Counted from the first letter of the stretch, positions 8,293-17,036 are shown. The stretch is DNA of 38,827 bases from Sphingomonas sp. (GCA_002707985.1 PAOI01000035.1:2274-41100); one strand, 5' to 3'. Notes: a model not told the origin generated them from the sequence alone. Made by a program: numbers and translations.

Positions 8293-9491
8293 AGCGCCTG
8301 CGATGCCAGAGCGGCCCCTTCGACCAGCGCGGAAAGCTTCGCCCATTGCACTTCGGGATGGACGCGCGCCATGTTCCAGCCTTGCGAAAAGCCGCAGTCG
8401 GTACCTGCGATCACATTTTCCCGCCCGACGACGCTCGCATAATTCTGGATGCGCCACGAAATCAGTTCGGGATGCTCGACCACATTGGTCTGATGGCTGA
8501 TCACGCCGGGGACCAGGATCTTGCCTTCGGGCAGCTTCACATCCTTCCAGACCATCCATTCATGCTCGTGGCGCGGATTGGCGCCTTCGATGACATAGGC
8601 CTGCGCCTTGATCTTGAGAATGATCTCGACAACCTCGCGCAACGGCACATCGGTGGTGTGCGGCGTATTCATGCTGCCCCAGCACATGTGATAGCGGACG
8701 CGATCTTCGGGAATGTCGCGCAATGCGTGATTATACGCCTCGACCTGCCGTTCTGACGCGCGACGCAAATCCTCCGGGCTGGGATTGGGATTGCCCGGCA
8801 GCACCTGATTGCGCGCGGGCAGCCCCAGATCGAGCTGGACGACGAAACCGGCATCGACGATCGCCTTATATTCCACGGCCATCGCATCGGCGAGCGCATA
8901 GAGATATTCCGATTCGCTTGAATAGACATCGCCCCAGTCGGCATCGTCGCGCGCTGGCGTTGCCGAGGGCATGAATGCCTCGACGAAATCCTGCCCCTCC
9001 AACGCCGCCTTGTAATTGGTCAGATCGGTGTGGAGTGCGTCGACGCCGGCATAGGTGATCGGCCCGGCAACGCGAGTGCGCGGCATCGGCGCCGCAGCAG
9101 CCGATTTGACCTTGTCGGGATCAAGCTCCGGCGGCATCCACATCGTCTTGTACATGGCGTTGTACTGTTTCATGAAACCGGGAAATTCCTCGGTCAGCAG
9201 CCCGTAATAGGCGCCGCGCTGTTCGGGCGGCACTTTCTCCAGCCCGCCCAGACGCTCGACGACATAGTTATGAAAGCTGGGCTTCGAGATTTCGCCGTCG
9301 CTGGGAATGTCGATGCCGATCTCCGCCTGTTTGGCGACGACGTCCTTCACGCCCTGCGCAACGTCGCGCGCAAGCTGCGCTTCATCGACGGGCTCGCCAT
9401 TGGCCTTGTCCATCATGCTCTTGAGCACGGGGAGCGGACGGATCAGACTGCCGACATGAGTCGTCAGGATGCGGTCGGTGCTGCGCTTCAC
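8283..9491 (-). CDS. Cobalamin-independent methionine synthase (MetE) C-terminal-domain-like protein 1
   Basis: A 402-residue protein with only the catalytic (C-terminal) half of MetE; classical MetE is about 750 residues. The N-terminus has ILTTHVGSLIRP, the family's TTxxGSxxRP motif. The zinc ligands correspond to His and Cys in YHMCWG, Glu in YVIEGANPR and Cys in GTDCGF, so a thiol-activating zinc site appears intact. About ten residues are inserted between the HxC motif and the Glu relative to E. coli MetE. Relatives include archaeal core MetE and epoxyalkane:coenzyme M transferase, so the reaction is alkyl transfer to or from a thiol; donor and acceptor are unknown here. It starts with GTG at 9491 (AGGAGATGAT upstream), heads an operon with an esterase and a CMD protein, and is closely paralogous to 27502-28710. 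Confidence 0.85.
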   Translation of the reverse strand: MKRSTDRILTTHVGSLIRPLPVLKSMMDKANGEPVDEAQLARDVAQGVKDVVAKQAEIGIDIPSDGEISKPSFHNYVVERLGGLEKVPPEQRGAYYGLLTEEFPGFMKQYNAMYKTMWMPPELDPDKVKSAAAAPMPRTRVAGPITYAGVDALHTDLTNYKAALEGQDFVEAFMPSATPARDDADWGDVYSSESEYLYALADAMAVEYKAIVDAGFVVQLDLGLPARNQVLPGNPNPSPEDLRRASERQVEAYNHALRDIPEDRVRYHMCWGSMNTPHTTDVPLREVVEIILKIKAQAYVIEGANPRHEHEWMVWKDVKLPEGKILVPGVISHQTNVVEHPELISWRIQNYASVVGRENVIAGTDCGFSQGWNMARVHPEVQWAKLSALVEGAALASQALWH

Positions 9492-9554
9492 ATCATCTCC
9501 TGCGGCCGCATTATAGTTCGCGGCTCATCTTGCGTGCCAAGGCAGGCCAAAAGC

Positions 9555-9569
9555 AGCTTGGCTTATATC
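9555..9569 (+). promoter_or_regulatory. Shared catabolic box CAGCTTGGCTTATAT
   Basis: Lies in the 130-bp divergent region between MetE-like 1 and the aldolase gene. It differs at one base of 15 from CAGCCTGGCTTATAT at 15587-15601, which is also in a divergent promoter region. Operator role is inferred. Confidence 0.5.
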
Positions 9570-9592
9570 AATCCTGCTGCCATGTTGAATGG

Positions 9593-9611
9593 CGTTTGTA
9601 AATAGCAAGCA
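9593..9611 (+). promoter_or_regulatory. Conserved 19-bp element GCGTTTGTAAATAGCAAGC
   Basis: Matches 17 of 19 bases of the element at 29845-29863, in front of another MFS/beta-propeller pair. It ends 10 bases before the aldolase ATG and so overlaps its translation initiation region. A start at the earlier ATG (9589) would place the element inside the gene, a further reason to prefer 9622. Confidence 0.5.
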
Positions 9612-9621
9612 AGGGACGAGG

Positions 9622-10407
9622 ATGTTTCTCAACGCAAAGGTGAAGCGCAAGCTGGAGGCAGGCGAAGTCGTATTCGGCAGCTTCCTGAAACTCGATGCGC
9701 CGCCGATCGCCGAGCTGTACGGGCTGGCCGGATTCGATTTCCTGATCATCGATGCCGAACACGGCACTTACACCCATGCGGGTATCGAGAATATCGTCCG
9801 CACCTGCGAACTGGTGGGGATGAGCAGCATCGTCCGCACGCCCGATGCCGAGGAAGCCAATATCCTCCATGTGCTCGACAGCGGCGCGAGCGGGATTCAG
9901 GTCCCCTCGCTCAAGACCGCCGATCAGGTGCGCGACGTGATCCGCAAGGCGAAATATCATCCGCTGGGCGAACGCGGCGCTGCGCGTGCATGCCGTGCCG
10001 GCGCCTATGGCACGACCGGCGCCGAGTATGAAAGCCGCGCCAATGCCGACACGCTGGTCGCGGTGCATATCGAAAACAAGGAAATGGTCGAGCAAGTCGA
10101 GGCGCTGTGCGGCATCGACGAGCTCGACGTGCTGTTCATCGGCCCCGGCGATCTCAGCCACTCGCTCGGCCATCCGGGCAATGCCGGCCATCCCGATGTC
10201 GTCGCTGCGATCGATCGCGTGATCGAAGTCGCCGCCGGGCGCAAGCATATCGGCACCGTCGTCGCCAACAAGGCGCAGCTCGACGCCTATGTCGCGCGCG
10301 GCGTCAACTATATCGCCTGGCTCTCGGACATGGGATTGATGCGCGCGGCGCTGAACAAGGCGGCGGAGAATTTCGCACCGCACCGCGCCGGAGGAGAAAC
10401 GGCATGA
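9622..10407 (+). CDS. HpcH/HpaI-type class II aldolase
   Basis: A 261-residue TIM-barrel aldolase that should split (or form) a 4-hydroxy-2-oxo acid, releasing pyruvate or oxaloacetate with a divalent metal. Family residues seen are the IIDAEHG strand with catalytic His47, SSIVRTP with Arg72, metal-binding Glu in AVHIENKE, and FIGPGDLSHSLG with the second metal ligand Asp. The ATG at 9622 is preferred because AAGGGA lies 5 bases upstream; an ATG at 9589 would add eleven atypical residues. It overlaps the next CMD gene by 4 bases (ATGA) and is divergent from MetE-like 1. With the extradiol dioxygenase and C-C hydrolase elsewhere in the window it could be the final step of a meta-cleavage pathway. 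This link is inference. Confidence 0.88.
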   Translation: MFLNAKVKRKLEAGEVVFGSFLKLDAPPIAELYGLAGFDFLIIDAEHGTYTHAGIENIVRTCELVGMSSIVRTPDAEEANILHVLDSGASGIQVPSLKTADQVRDVIRKAKYHPLGERGAARACRAGAYGTTGAEYESRANADTLVAVHIENKEMVEQVEALCGIDELDVLFIGPGDLSHSLGHPGNAGHPDVVAAIDRVIEVAAGRKHIGTVVANKAQLDAYVARGVNYIAWLSDMGLMRAALNKAAENFAPHRAGGETA

Positions 10408-10733
10408 AGAGACCCGCAGGCGGACGCGGCAGGGAACTGGCGGCGGTTGCTCCGCTACTCGACGAGCTCACCGAGAATATTCTCTATGACAAGGTCTGGG
10501 AGCGGCCCGAGCTGTCGCCGCGCGACCGCAGCCTGATCACCATCACCTGCCTGATCGCGCTCAACCGCGATCAGACGCAGGGCCATATGGAACTCGGGCT
10601 GGAAAACGGGCTGACCGAAGCGGAGCTGGGTGAAGCGATCGCCCATATCGCCTTTTACGCCGGCTGGCCGGTGGCAGTGAGCGCCGCGCGCAAGCTCAAG
10701 AACATCGTCGATGCGAAGGCAGGGGCGGCCTGA
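10404..10733 (+). CDS. Carboxymuconolactone decarboxylase family protein, short type (copy 2)
   Basis: A 109-residue CMD-fold protein. It has the core WERPELSPRDRSLITITCLIAL, the N/H-containing NRDQTQGHMELGLENG stretch and the helix IAHIAFYAGWPVAVSA. It is shorter and more divergent than the two PcaC-like copies and lacks the conserved C-terminal tail. ATGA overlap with the aldolase gene and a GGAGGAGAAAC ribosome site make a clear two-gene operon. Many such small CMD proteins are of unknown activity; a role in removing a carboxyl group or isomerising the aldolase substrate is possible. No redox CxxC motif is present. Confidence 0.8.
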   Translation: MKRPAGGRGRELAAVAPLLDELTENILYDKVWERPELSPRDRSLITITCLIALNRDQTQGHMELGLENGLTEAELGEAIAHIAFYAGWPVAVSAARKLKNIVDAKAGAA

Positions 10734-10755
10734 CGGACCATCCCTGCCCCCATGC

Positions 10756-11535
10756 TTACCGGCTGCGCGCGCGGCATACGGACGCTTCGATTTCGAGCGT
10801 ATCGATGGTGAAGGATCCGTCCGGCTCGATTTCGAAATAGGCCGAAGTCTCCGCCGACGCCGCTTGTTGCAGCAGGCGGATCGCTGCGCGATGCGGCTCG
10901 GGCGTGCGCATGCGCTCGACCCAGCTGCGATATTCCATCCGCAGCCGCCGCTTGCGCGTCGCACGTACGCGAAACCCCGCACGATCGAGCGCAACGGCCC
11001 ATTCGGATTCGCTATAGTCGCGAACATGCGAAGGGTCGCGCAGCAGTTCGACAGCCTGCAGATGCGTGTCGAACAGCGGATATCCGGGCGCCACCACATC
11101 GACGAACATCGCGGTCGAACCCGGACGCAACACGCGCCGCGCTTCGCGCAGGCCGGCATCGAAATCCCGCCAGTGATGCGCCGAGAAACGGCATGCGAGA
11201 AAGTCGCAGGCATCGTCTGCGATCGGCAGCGCCTCTGCTGGCGCGGCACAGGTTTCGATATTCGAAAGCCCCCGCTCGGCGGCGGTCCGGCGCACGGCCT
11301 CCAGCATGGTTGCCGAAAGATCGATTGCCGTGACCCGGCTGGCGATATCGGCAAGGCGATAGGCGACATGTCCGCCACCGGCCCCCAGATCGATTGCATG
11401 GCCGGGCCGCACGCGGGCGGCGGCGGCGGCAATGGCATCGAGATCCTCTCCGGCAGCGTGCACTGCGCTGGCGACATAGGCCTGGGCCTGAGCGCCGAAC
11501 TGATCCTCGACCACCGATGCGTGCGAACGTGTCAT
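10756..11535 (-). CDS. Class I SAM-dependent methyltransferase
   Basis: A 259-residue cytoplasmic protein with Rossmann-type methyltransferase motifs. Motif I is AIDLGAGGGHVAYRLA near residues 47-62, with an acidic residue after the second strand in VTAIDLSA and a post-I motif around DFLACRFSAHHW; it belongs to the UbiE/Methyltransf_11 group. The ATG at 11535 has GAAGGAGAAGG upstream. It is divergent from an MmyB-type regulator 80 bases away, a common arrangement in which the regulator controls its neighbour. The substrate is unknown. The pair interrupts the otherwise catabolic gene order and may be an independent insertion. Confidence 0.82.
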   Translation of the reverse strand: MTRSHASVVEDQFGAQAQAYVASAVHAAGEDLDAIAAAAARVRPGHAIDLGAGGGHVAYRLADIASRVTAIDLSATMLEAVRRTAAERGLSNIETCAAPAEALPIADDACDFLACRFSAHHWRDFDAGLREARRVLRPGSTAMFVDVVAPGYPLFDTHLQAVELLRDPSHVRDYSESEWAVALDRAGFRVRATRKRRLRMEYRSWVERMRTPEPHRAAIRLLQQAASAETSAYFEIEPDGSFTIDTLEIEASVCRARSR

Positions 11536-11557
11536 GTCCTTCTCCTTCGCCGTTGGT

Positions 11558-11592
11558 TGGACACGCTCCGTTACCCTGTTACAAGATGTCCA
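11558..11592. promoter_or_regulatory. Symmetric site between methyltransferase and MmyB-type regulator
   Basis: TGGACA (11558-11563) and TGTCCA (11587-11592) are inverted arms 23 bases apart. A GTTAC direct repeat (11570-11574 and 11578-11582) lies between them. Such symmetry in a short divergent gap fits autoregulation by the adjacent HTH protein, but is only suggestive. Confidence 0.35.
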
Positions 11593-11615
11593 CTTATCCT
11601 AGTATCAGGTACGAT

Positions 11616-12401
11616 ATGCATCCCAATGAGAAGCGCCTTCTGCTCGGGCGTTTCGTCCGCGCGCATCGCGAGCGGATCGCCCCCGATATCGCGACTCCGC
11701 GCCGACGCACGCCGGGGCTGCGGCGCGAAGAGCTTGCCGCGCGCGCGGGCATCGGGGTTACCTGGTGCGCGTGGATCGAACAGGGGCGCGAGATCAGCAT
11801 CTCCGCGCATACGCTTGCCCGGCTGGCCAACGCACTGGCGCTCACCCCTGCCGAGCGCGCCTATCTTTTCGAACTTGCCGGTCGCCGCGATCCCGATGCG
11901 CCGCATCCTGCCGGTGCTTCACCGGCGCCCGAGGCTTTGTCGGCGATCGTTCAGTCGCTGTCACACCCAGCCTATGGGCTCGACCCGCTATGGAATGCCT
12001 GTTGCTGGAACGACGCGGCGGCGCGGCTGTTCGTCGGATGGCTCGACGGACCGGCGCCGCGCAACCTGTTGCGCTTCGCGTTTGTCGCGCCGTCCGCGCG
12101 GACGCTGCTGCCCGATTGGGAAGATCGCGCGCGGCGCATCCTGGCCGAATTTCGCGTCGATTGCGCGCGGATGTCGGACGATCCTGCGCTCCACCATCTC
12201 GTCCGCGAACTCAGCGCCGAATCGCCCTTTTTCGCAAGCGAATGGGACGCGCAGTCGGTGATGGCGCGCGCAGGCGGTCTTCGCGATTTCGCACATCCCA
12301 GCGAGGGGCTGCTGCGCTTTCGTCAATACAGCTTCAGCCCCGCCGACCGGCCGGAATACAAGCTGGTCGCGCTGATGCCGGTACAACATCCGTCGGGATG
12401 A
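11616..12401 (+). CDS. MmyB-like helix-turn-helix transcriptional regulator
   Basis: A 261-residue regulator. Residues ~6-80 form an XRE-type HTH_31 domain with the hallmark RRRTPGLRREELAARAGI, WIEQGREISIS and LTPAERAYLFELAG. The remaining ~170 residues match the MmyB-like ligand-binding domain (PLWNACCWNDAAARLFV). Such proteins usually repress a divergent enzyme gene and respond to a small hydrophobic ligand. The ATG at 11616 is chosen because it begins the conserved NEKRLLLGRFVRAHRE region; an in-frame ATG at 11586 is possible. It is divergent from the methyltransferase gene and convergent with the SDR gene, so it probably controls the former rather than the main cluster. Confidence 0.88.
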   Translation: MHPNEKRLLLGRFVRAHRERIAPDIATPRRRTPGLRREELAARAGIGVTWCAWIEQGREISISAHTLARLANALALTPAERAYLFELAGRRDPDAPHPAGASPAPEALSAIVQSLSHPAYGLDPLWNACCWNDAAARLFVGWLDGPAPRNLLRFAFVAPSARTLLPDWEDRARRILAEFRVDCARMSDDPALHHLVRELSAESPFFASEWDAQSVMARAGGLRDFAHPSEGLLRFRQYSFSPADRPEYKLVALMPVQHPSG

Positions 12402-12414
12402 TTTCCGCGCCGGA

Positions 12415-13143
12415 TCAGCCCCTGCCCAGAAACGGTATCTTGTTCTGGACCAGCAGCGCGTCGTAGAAATTGAGGTGATCGGGAACGTCGGCCATATGGA
12501 CGATGATCCCCGCCGCATCCTCGGGCTGCGCGACCAGATCGTCGGGCAGGCTGCTGATCCCGCCGCCCAGTTCGGTCGCAACGATCCCGGGGTGAAAGAT
12601 CGACACTGCAATATTATGCTCGCGGCAATCGACCGCCAGCGCCCGCGTCAGCCCGTCGAGCCCCCATTTGCTTGCAGTATAGGCAGGACTTTCCTTGCGC
12701 GGGACGCGCGCCGAAATCGACCCGACATTGATGATCCGCCCATGGCCACACGCCTTCATGATCGGGATCGCGGCGCGCGCGCAAAGAAAGGCGGAAGTGA
12801 GGTTGGTGTCGATCACCTTGTGCCAGAGCGAAAGCTCCAGCCTGTCGGCGGCGGTGCTGTCGGCAATGCCGGCATTGTTGACGAGCACGTCGACGCCGCC
12901 GAAACGTTCCACGGCACGCTCGAACAAGGTCGCTACTGCGTTCTCATCGGTGACGTCGGTCGAAACCGCAATCGCCTCACCGCCTTCCGCTTCGATCTGC
13001 TGCACCAGGGCGTCGAGCCGATCGGCCCGGCGCGCGGCGAGCACCAGCTTCGCGCCTTTCGCTGCAAAGCCGGTCGCACAGGCCGCGCCGATGCCCGAGC
13101 TTGCGCCGGTCACAACGACCACGCGACCGTGCAGGATGCTCAT
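12415..13143 (-). CDS. Short-chain dehydrogenase/reductase
   Basis: A 242-residue classical SDR that oxidises or reduces an alcohol/ketone with NAD(P). The cofactor motif TGASSGIG is at 12-19, NNAG near 89-92, the catalytic Ser in VGSIS and YTASK near 154-158. AARRADR after the second strand suggests NADPH preference. Its ATG overlaps the stop codon of the upstream LLM gene by four bases (ATGA), so it is translationally coupled to a flavin-dependent monooxygenase and probably acts on that enzyme's product. It is the last gene of the SMP-30/LLM/SDR operon. Confidence 0.9.
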   Translation of the reverse strand: MSILHGRVVVVTGASSGIGAACATGFAAKGAKLVLAARRADRLDALVQQIEAEGGEAIAVSTDVTDENAVATLFERAVERFGGVDVLVNNAGIADSTAADRLELSLWHKVIDTNLTSAFLCARAAIPIMKACGHGRIINVGSISARVPRKESPAYTASKWGLDGLTRALAVDCREHNIAVSIFHPGIVATELGGGISSLPDDLVAQPEDAAGIIVHMADVPDHLNFYDALLVQNKIPFLGRG

Positions 13144-14453
13144 GACTGGCCGGTCGCCTTTTCCGCCTGATCCGAAACCAGCGCCAGCGGATCGTCGGCC
13201 ACCACGGCAACGCCGCCACCACGATCTGAACGGACATTCTCGAACGTGCCCGCTTCCTTCTTGCGAAGGCCATAGGAACGCACCGGTTCGATTTCCTCAC
13301 GCGTGACTGGCGCCATGCGCGGTTTGCGGGCAAGCGCGGCCTCCAGATAGGGCGCAAGTTCGGCCTGTTTCTTGGCCAGCCGCGCTTCCTCGCCTTGCTT
13401 CAGGCGCGGCATTGCGGTGTCGGCGAACAGCTGAAGCGATTCGCAGATATGGTCGTGGTTGGCCGGGCCGGTCTGTTGCACGAAGATGATCTGATCGACG
13501 CCGACATCGGCATAGGCCTTGCAGTGTTCATAGACCTGTTCGGGCGTGCCGATGCCGCCATTGCCGTGATTGTCCTCGATCCCGGCTTCGGCCTTTTTGA
13601 ACCCTTCCCAGACCGCCGAGTGCCCCGGAATGTGACGGCCGAACGACGCATAGAAGCCGAGCGAATAGCCGAAATATTTGAACCCTTCGGTGCCGCGGCG
13701 GATCGCCTCCTGCTCGTCCTCATTGACCGACAGCGCCGTCACGATCGCGAAGTTCGGGTTCACGGCATGGCCGATCGGCACGCATTCGTCCGACTTGATG
13801 ATGTCGTAATATTCCTGGACCCATTTGCCGGCCTGTTCGGGCGCGGCAAAGCCGAAGACGAGCGCGCCCATGCCGTTGCGCGCGGCGTGCAGGATCGTGT
13901 CGCGGCGCGAACAGGCGACCCATAAAGGCGGGTGCGGCGCCTGAATCGGCTTGGGCACCACGTTGCGCGTCGGCATCGAAAAGAATTCGCCCTCATAGCC
14001 GGGATAGGGATTCATCGTCAGCATGTTGGCGCATTGTTCGGTCGCCTCGCGCCATGCCGCCTTTTTGGTGTCGGGATCGACGCCGAAGCCCTCCAACTCC
14101 ATCGCGGTGCCGCTTTCGCCGGTACCCCATTCGAGGCGCCCGCCCGAAAGCAGGTCGAGCGTCGCGATCCGTTCGGCAACGCGCGCGGGGTGATTGATCT
14201 TGGGCGGCATCACGCAAATGCCGTGGCCCAGCCGCATCCGCTTGGTCCGCTGGCTGAGTGCGCCGAGGAACACTTCGGGCGCCGAGCTGTGCGAATATTC
14301 CTCAAGGAAATGATGCTCGACCAGCCAGGCGTAATCATAGCCCAGCTTGTCGGCGAGTTCGAGTTCGTCGAGCGCGTTGTGCAGCACGCGCATATCCCGT
14401 TCCGCGGAAAAGGGCGCGGGCGACTGATGCTCGTAAAAAAGTCCGAATTGCAT
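13140..14453 (-). CDS. LLM-class flavin-dependent monooxygenase 1
   Basis: A 437-residue bacterial-luciferase-like TIM-barrel protein that would use reduced FMN and O2 to oxygenate an organic substrate. Family marks are the start MQFGLFYEH, WLVEHHF, LGHGICVMPPKINHPARVAERIATLD, LSGGRLEWGTGES, PKPIQAPHPPLW and the late GTPEQVYEHCKAY. The C-terminal ~80 residues are charged and longer than in many LLM proteins. It sits between an SMP-30-like gene (53-base gap) and a coupled SDR. Reduced flavin could come from the reductase at 19355-19876. A Baeyer-Villiger-like or hydroxylating reaction is possible; the substrate is not predictable. Confidence 0.88.
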   Translation of the reverse strand: MQFGLFYEHQSPAPFSAERDMRVLHNALDELELADKLGYDYAWLVEHHFLEEYSHSSAPEVFLGALSQRTKRMRLGHGICVMPPKINHPARVAERIATLDLLSGGRLEWGTGESGTAMELEGFGVDPDTKKAAWREATEQCANMLTMNPYPGYEGEFFSMPTRNVVPKPIQAPHPPLWVACSRRDTILHAARNGMGALVFGFAAPEQAGKWVQEYYDIIKSDECVPIGHAVNPNFAIVTALSVNEDEQEAIRRGTEGFKYFGYSLGFYASFGRHIPGHSAVWEGFKKAEAGIEDNHGNGGIGTPEQVYEHCKAYADVGVDQIIFVQQTGPANHDHICESLQLFADTAMPRLKQGEEARLAKKQAELAPYLEAALARKPRMAPVTREEIEPVRSYGLRKKEAGTFENVRSDRGGGVAVVADDPLALVSDQAEKATGQS

Positions 14454-14506
14454 GGCGTTAGCCCCTTTCTATCTGAAATCGCCGGAAGGCTGAGTTGTCG
14501 GCATCG

Positions 14507-15430
14507 TCACACCGTTCCGCGCGGAACGGGGATGCCGGGGATGTTGAGCCGGATGCGGTGGAGCGAGCGCGAGCCAGTGAAATAGAGCGTGCGCCAATCG
14601 GCATCGCCCCAGTTCATGTTCGACGTGCGCCCTTCGAGCAGGATCGTACCGAGATGCTTGCCCTGCGGCGTCAGGATCCAGATGCCGCCCGGCCCGGTGC
14701 AATAGACATTGCCCTCGACATCGCATTTCATCCCGTCGGGGCCGCCCATGCGATCGTCATGGCGCATGTCGCAGAACAGCCGGGCGCTACCCAGATCGAC
14801 CATGCCGTCGGCTTCGACGTCATAGGCCATGATCAGCTTGCGATGCCGGTTGCTGTCGTTGACGTAGAGGATGCTCTCGTCGGGCGAGAAGCACAGCCCG
14901 TTGGGATTGATCAGGTCGCGGATGATCATGTTGATCCGCGCGCCATCGGGCGAGACGCGATAGACGCCCGCGCAATCGATTTCGGGCGGATGCTCGACCG
15001 GGGTGAACGGCACCTTGGGCGGCGGATCGGTGAAATAGACCGCGCCGTCCGATTTCACGACGACATCGTTGGGACGATTGAGCTTCATGCCGCGATAGGC
15101 ATCGGCGATCACCGTGACGCTGCCATCGGCTTCCTCGCGATCGACGCAGCGGCTGAAATGATGGCAGACGACCAGGCACCCTTCGCGGTCGCGGGTCTGG
15201 CCGTTTCCGTTCTTGGTGTCTTCCTTGTCAACGGTGACGCCCTGTTCGGGGTCCCAGCGCATCCGGCGGCTGTTGTGGATGTCGCTGAACAGCAGATAGC
15301 CGCCTTCGGCAAACCACACCGGCCCTTCGGCAGGGCCGGTCGGACCGCCATAGCCGCGGCCCAGTTCTTCCCAGTCCGCATCGGGCGACACGATCGCGTC
15401 GAGCCCGGGGTCGAGTCGTTCGATAGGCAT
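14507..15430 (-). CDS. SMP-30/gluconolactonase-like beta-propeller lactonase
   Basis: A 307-residue six-bladed propeller of the SGL family, which hydrolyses lactones with a divalent cation. Probable metal ligands are Glu in AEGPVWFAEGG, Asn in LNRPNDVVVKSDG and INPNGLCFSPDE, and Asp in YVNDSN/GPDGMKCD. The TDPP motif is also present. No signal peptide is seen, so it is cytoplasmic. It is the first gene of the LLM 1/SDR operon and divergent from an MFS carrier across a 238-bp region rich in palindromes. Opening a lactone produced by the downstream monooxygenase is an attractive role, but inferred only from gene order. Confidence 0.88.
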   Translation of the reverse strand: MPIERLDPGLDAIVSPDADWEELGRGYGGPTGPAEGPVWFAEGGYLLFSDIHNSRRMRWDPEQGVTVDKEDTKNGNGQTRDREGCLVVCHHFSRCVDREEADGSVTVIADAYRGMKLNRPNDVVVKSDGAVYFTDPPPKVPFTPVEHPPEIDCAGVYRVSPDGARINMIIRDLINPNGLCFSPDESILYVNDSNRHRKLIMAYDVEADGMVDLGSARLFCDMRHDDRMGGPDGMKCDVEGNVYCTGPGGIWILTPQGKHLGTILLEGRTSNMNWGDADWRTLYFTGSRSLHRIRLNIPGIPVPRGTV

Positions 15431-15494
15431 AGGCCCGTTTTCCTCTCGTCGCCGGTCTTGCGCCGGGCTGTTTCAGCTTGCGATAACAGCTGCA

Positions 15495-15504
15495 CTGATA
15501 TCAG
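15495..15504. promoter_or_regulatory. CTGATATCAG palindrome
   Basis: Perfect 10-bp palindrome in the SMP-30/MFS divergent region, 65 bases upstream of the SMP-30 start. Its GATATCAGC core recurs at 1293 and 24336, also outside genes. Confidence 0.4.
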
Positions 15505-15558
15505 CAAAGCTTACATATTGGAAGGCCAAATTGAGATCACCGCCGTCGCAATCGGCGG

Positions 15559-15601
15559 AACAGTGACTGTTTCAATGATTGACAGACAGCCTGGCTTATA
15601 T
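15559..15601. promoter_or_regulatory. AACAGT-g-ACTGTT palindrome followed by shared catabolic box
   Basis: AACAGTGACTGTT (15559-15571) is a perfect 6-bp inverted repeat with a 1-base centre. CAGCCTGGCTTATAT (15587-15601) is the best copy of the box shared with 9555-9569. A TTGACA hexamer overlaps between them (15579-15584), consistent with a promoter reading toward the MFS gene, although the -10 is unclear. An extra CCGCCG/CGGCGG inverted repeat lies just left (15540-15558). Confidence 0.45.
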
Positions 15602-15668
15602 AGGTATGATGCGTCGCACCGGCGTGGCCGGGGCCTCCAACGACCATAAGACTGAGAGGAACCGAAGC

Positions 15669-17012
15669 GTGGCCCGACCCCCGGTCGATATCGACACCTT
15701 TCTCGATTCCGCGAAGCTCCGCCCCTTCCATTTCCGCGTCGTGCTGATCGGTGCGATGGCAATGCTGGTCGATGGTTTCGACCTGGGCGTGCTGAGCTGG
15801 GTACTCCCCAAGATTTCCGACGATTTTGGCGTGGCGCGCACGTCGCTCACCTGGGTGCTTTCAACGCAGCAGGTGGGCATGGTGCTGGGCGCCTATTTCA
15901 TCGCACCGATCGCCGACCAGATCGGGCGGCGACGCTTGCTGATGCTCTGCCTTGGGGCGGTTTCGGCATGTTGTTTCATGACGATCTTTGCCGACACGCT
16001 GATCACGCTGGCGCTCTGGCGCCTGTTGACCGGCATTTTCGCCAGCGCCGTGATCGCCAATATGGTGGCGCTGACGTCCGAACTCGCCCCTGCCCGGCAT
16101 CGCGCGACGATGGTCACGATGGTGCTGGCCGGATCGATGCCCGGCGCGATCCTGGGATCGATGATGCAGGCGTTCCTGCTTGAGGATTTCGGCTGGCACG
16201 TCGCCTTCTGGATCGGTGCGGCAATGCCGCTGTTGCTGTTGCCGCTGATGTATTTCTTCCTGCCCGAATCGCCGCGCTTTCTTGCCGCGCGCGATCACGG
16301 CGATGCGCGGCTGCGCAAGATCGTTTCTGCGCTGGTTCCGACCGGCGAGACCGTGGAAATCGCGCCGCCGGTCACGCGCGAAGCGCGGTCGGGCAGCATC
16401 GCGCTGGTGCGCGACCTGTTCCGTCCGGGGCTGGCGGTGCCGACGCTGCTCTTGTGGCTCGCCTTCATCAGCAGCTTCGGCTTCATCAGCGCGGCATTGT
16501 GGAAGACGACGGTATTCCACGACATCGTCCAGCTCGACTGGGGCCAGGTCGGCATCACCACTGCCATGGGCACCGGGTTCGGCGCGCTGGGGATGGTGAC
16601 GATCGGCGTCATGATCGATCGGTTCGGCTTTCGCGCGATCATTCCGACCTATTTCATCATCGCGTCGCTGGCGGCGGTCGGGATGGGGCTGTTCGCGCCC
16701 GGATGGGGCATGTTCGTCGCGCTGGCGATCAACGCGACGGCGCAGCATGCCGCGCATGCCGGCCTCGCATCGGTGGCATCGACCTTATACCCGACACGCA
16801 ACCGCGCGACGGGCGTGGGCTGGGCCTATGGCGCCGGCCGCGCGGCGTCGATCCTGGGGCCGATGTACGGGGCGCTGGCCCTCAAGCATGATCTGGGCGC
16901 GATCGGATATTTCTTCCTGCTCGCCGTGCCGTTGGCGTCGGCGGGGATCGTGTTGTGGATCCTGCTGTCGATGGTCAAACTCGATCCCGCAAAGCGCGCC
17001 GCCGGGCACTGA
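15669..17012 (+). CDS. MFS transporter, aromatic acid:H+ symporter-like
   Basis: Inner-membrane carrier of 447 residues with AAHS-type features: DGFD in TM1 (AMLVDGFDLGVLSWVLP), IADQIGRRRLL in loop 2-3 and FLPESPRFLAARD after TM6. The GTG at 15669 is chosen because GAGAGGA lies upstream and the resulting N-terminus (ARPPVDIDTFLDSAKLRPFH) matches the MDVDSFLDGLKFSRFH start of the MFS carrier at 29942. An ATG at 15606 would add an unrelated Arg-rich stretch. The two are likely paralogues. It is divergent from the SMP-30/LLM 1 operon and ends 24 bases from the convergent amidohydrolase gene. Confidence 0.9.
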   Translation: MARPPVDIDTFLDSAKLRPFHFRVVLIGAMAMLVDGFDLGVLSWVLPKISDDFGVARTSLTWVLSTQQVGMVLGAYFIAPIADQIGRRRLLMLCLGAVSACCFMTIFADTLITLALWRLLTGIFASAVIANMVALTSELAPARHRATMVTMVLAGSMPGAILGSMMQAFLLEDFGWHVAFWIGAAMPLLLLPLMYFFLPESPRFLAARDHGDARLRKIVSALVPTGETVEIAPPVTREARSGSIALVRDLFRPGLAVPTLLLWLAFISSFGFISAALWKTTVFHDIVQLDWGQVGITTAMGTGFGALGMVTIGVMIDRFGFRAIIPTYFIIASLAAVGMGLFAPGWGMFVALAINATAQHAAHAGLASVASTLYPTRNRATGVGWAYGAGRAASILGPMYGALALKHDLGAIGYFFLLAVPLASAGIVLWILLSMVKLDPAKRAAGH

Positions 17013-17036
17013 GGCGCGCGGTCGCTCGGCGGAAGG

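Noticed and set aside
8283..9491. Epoxide carboxylation pathway (coenzyme M) as the explanation for the MetE-like and SDR genes
   Set aside because: EaCoMT is a relative, but no 2-ketopropyl-CoM carboxylase, CoM biosynthesis gene or paired stereospecific SDRs are present.
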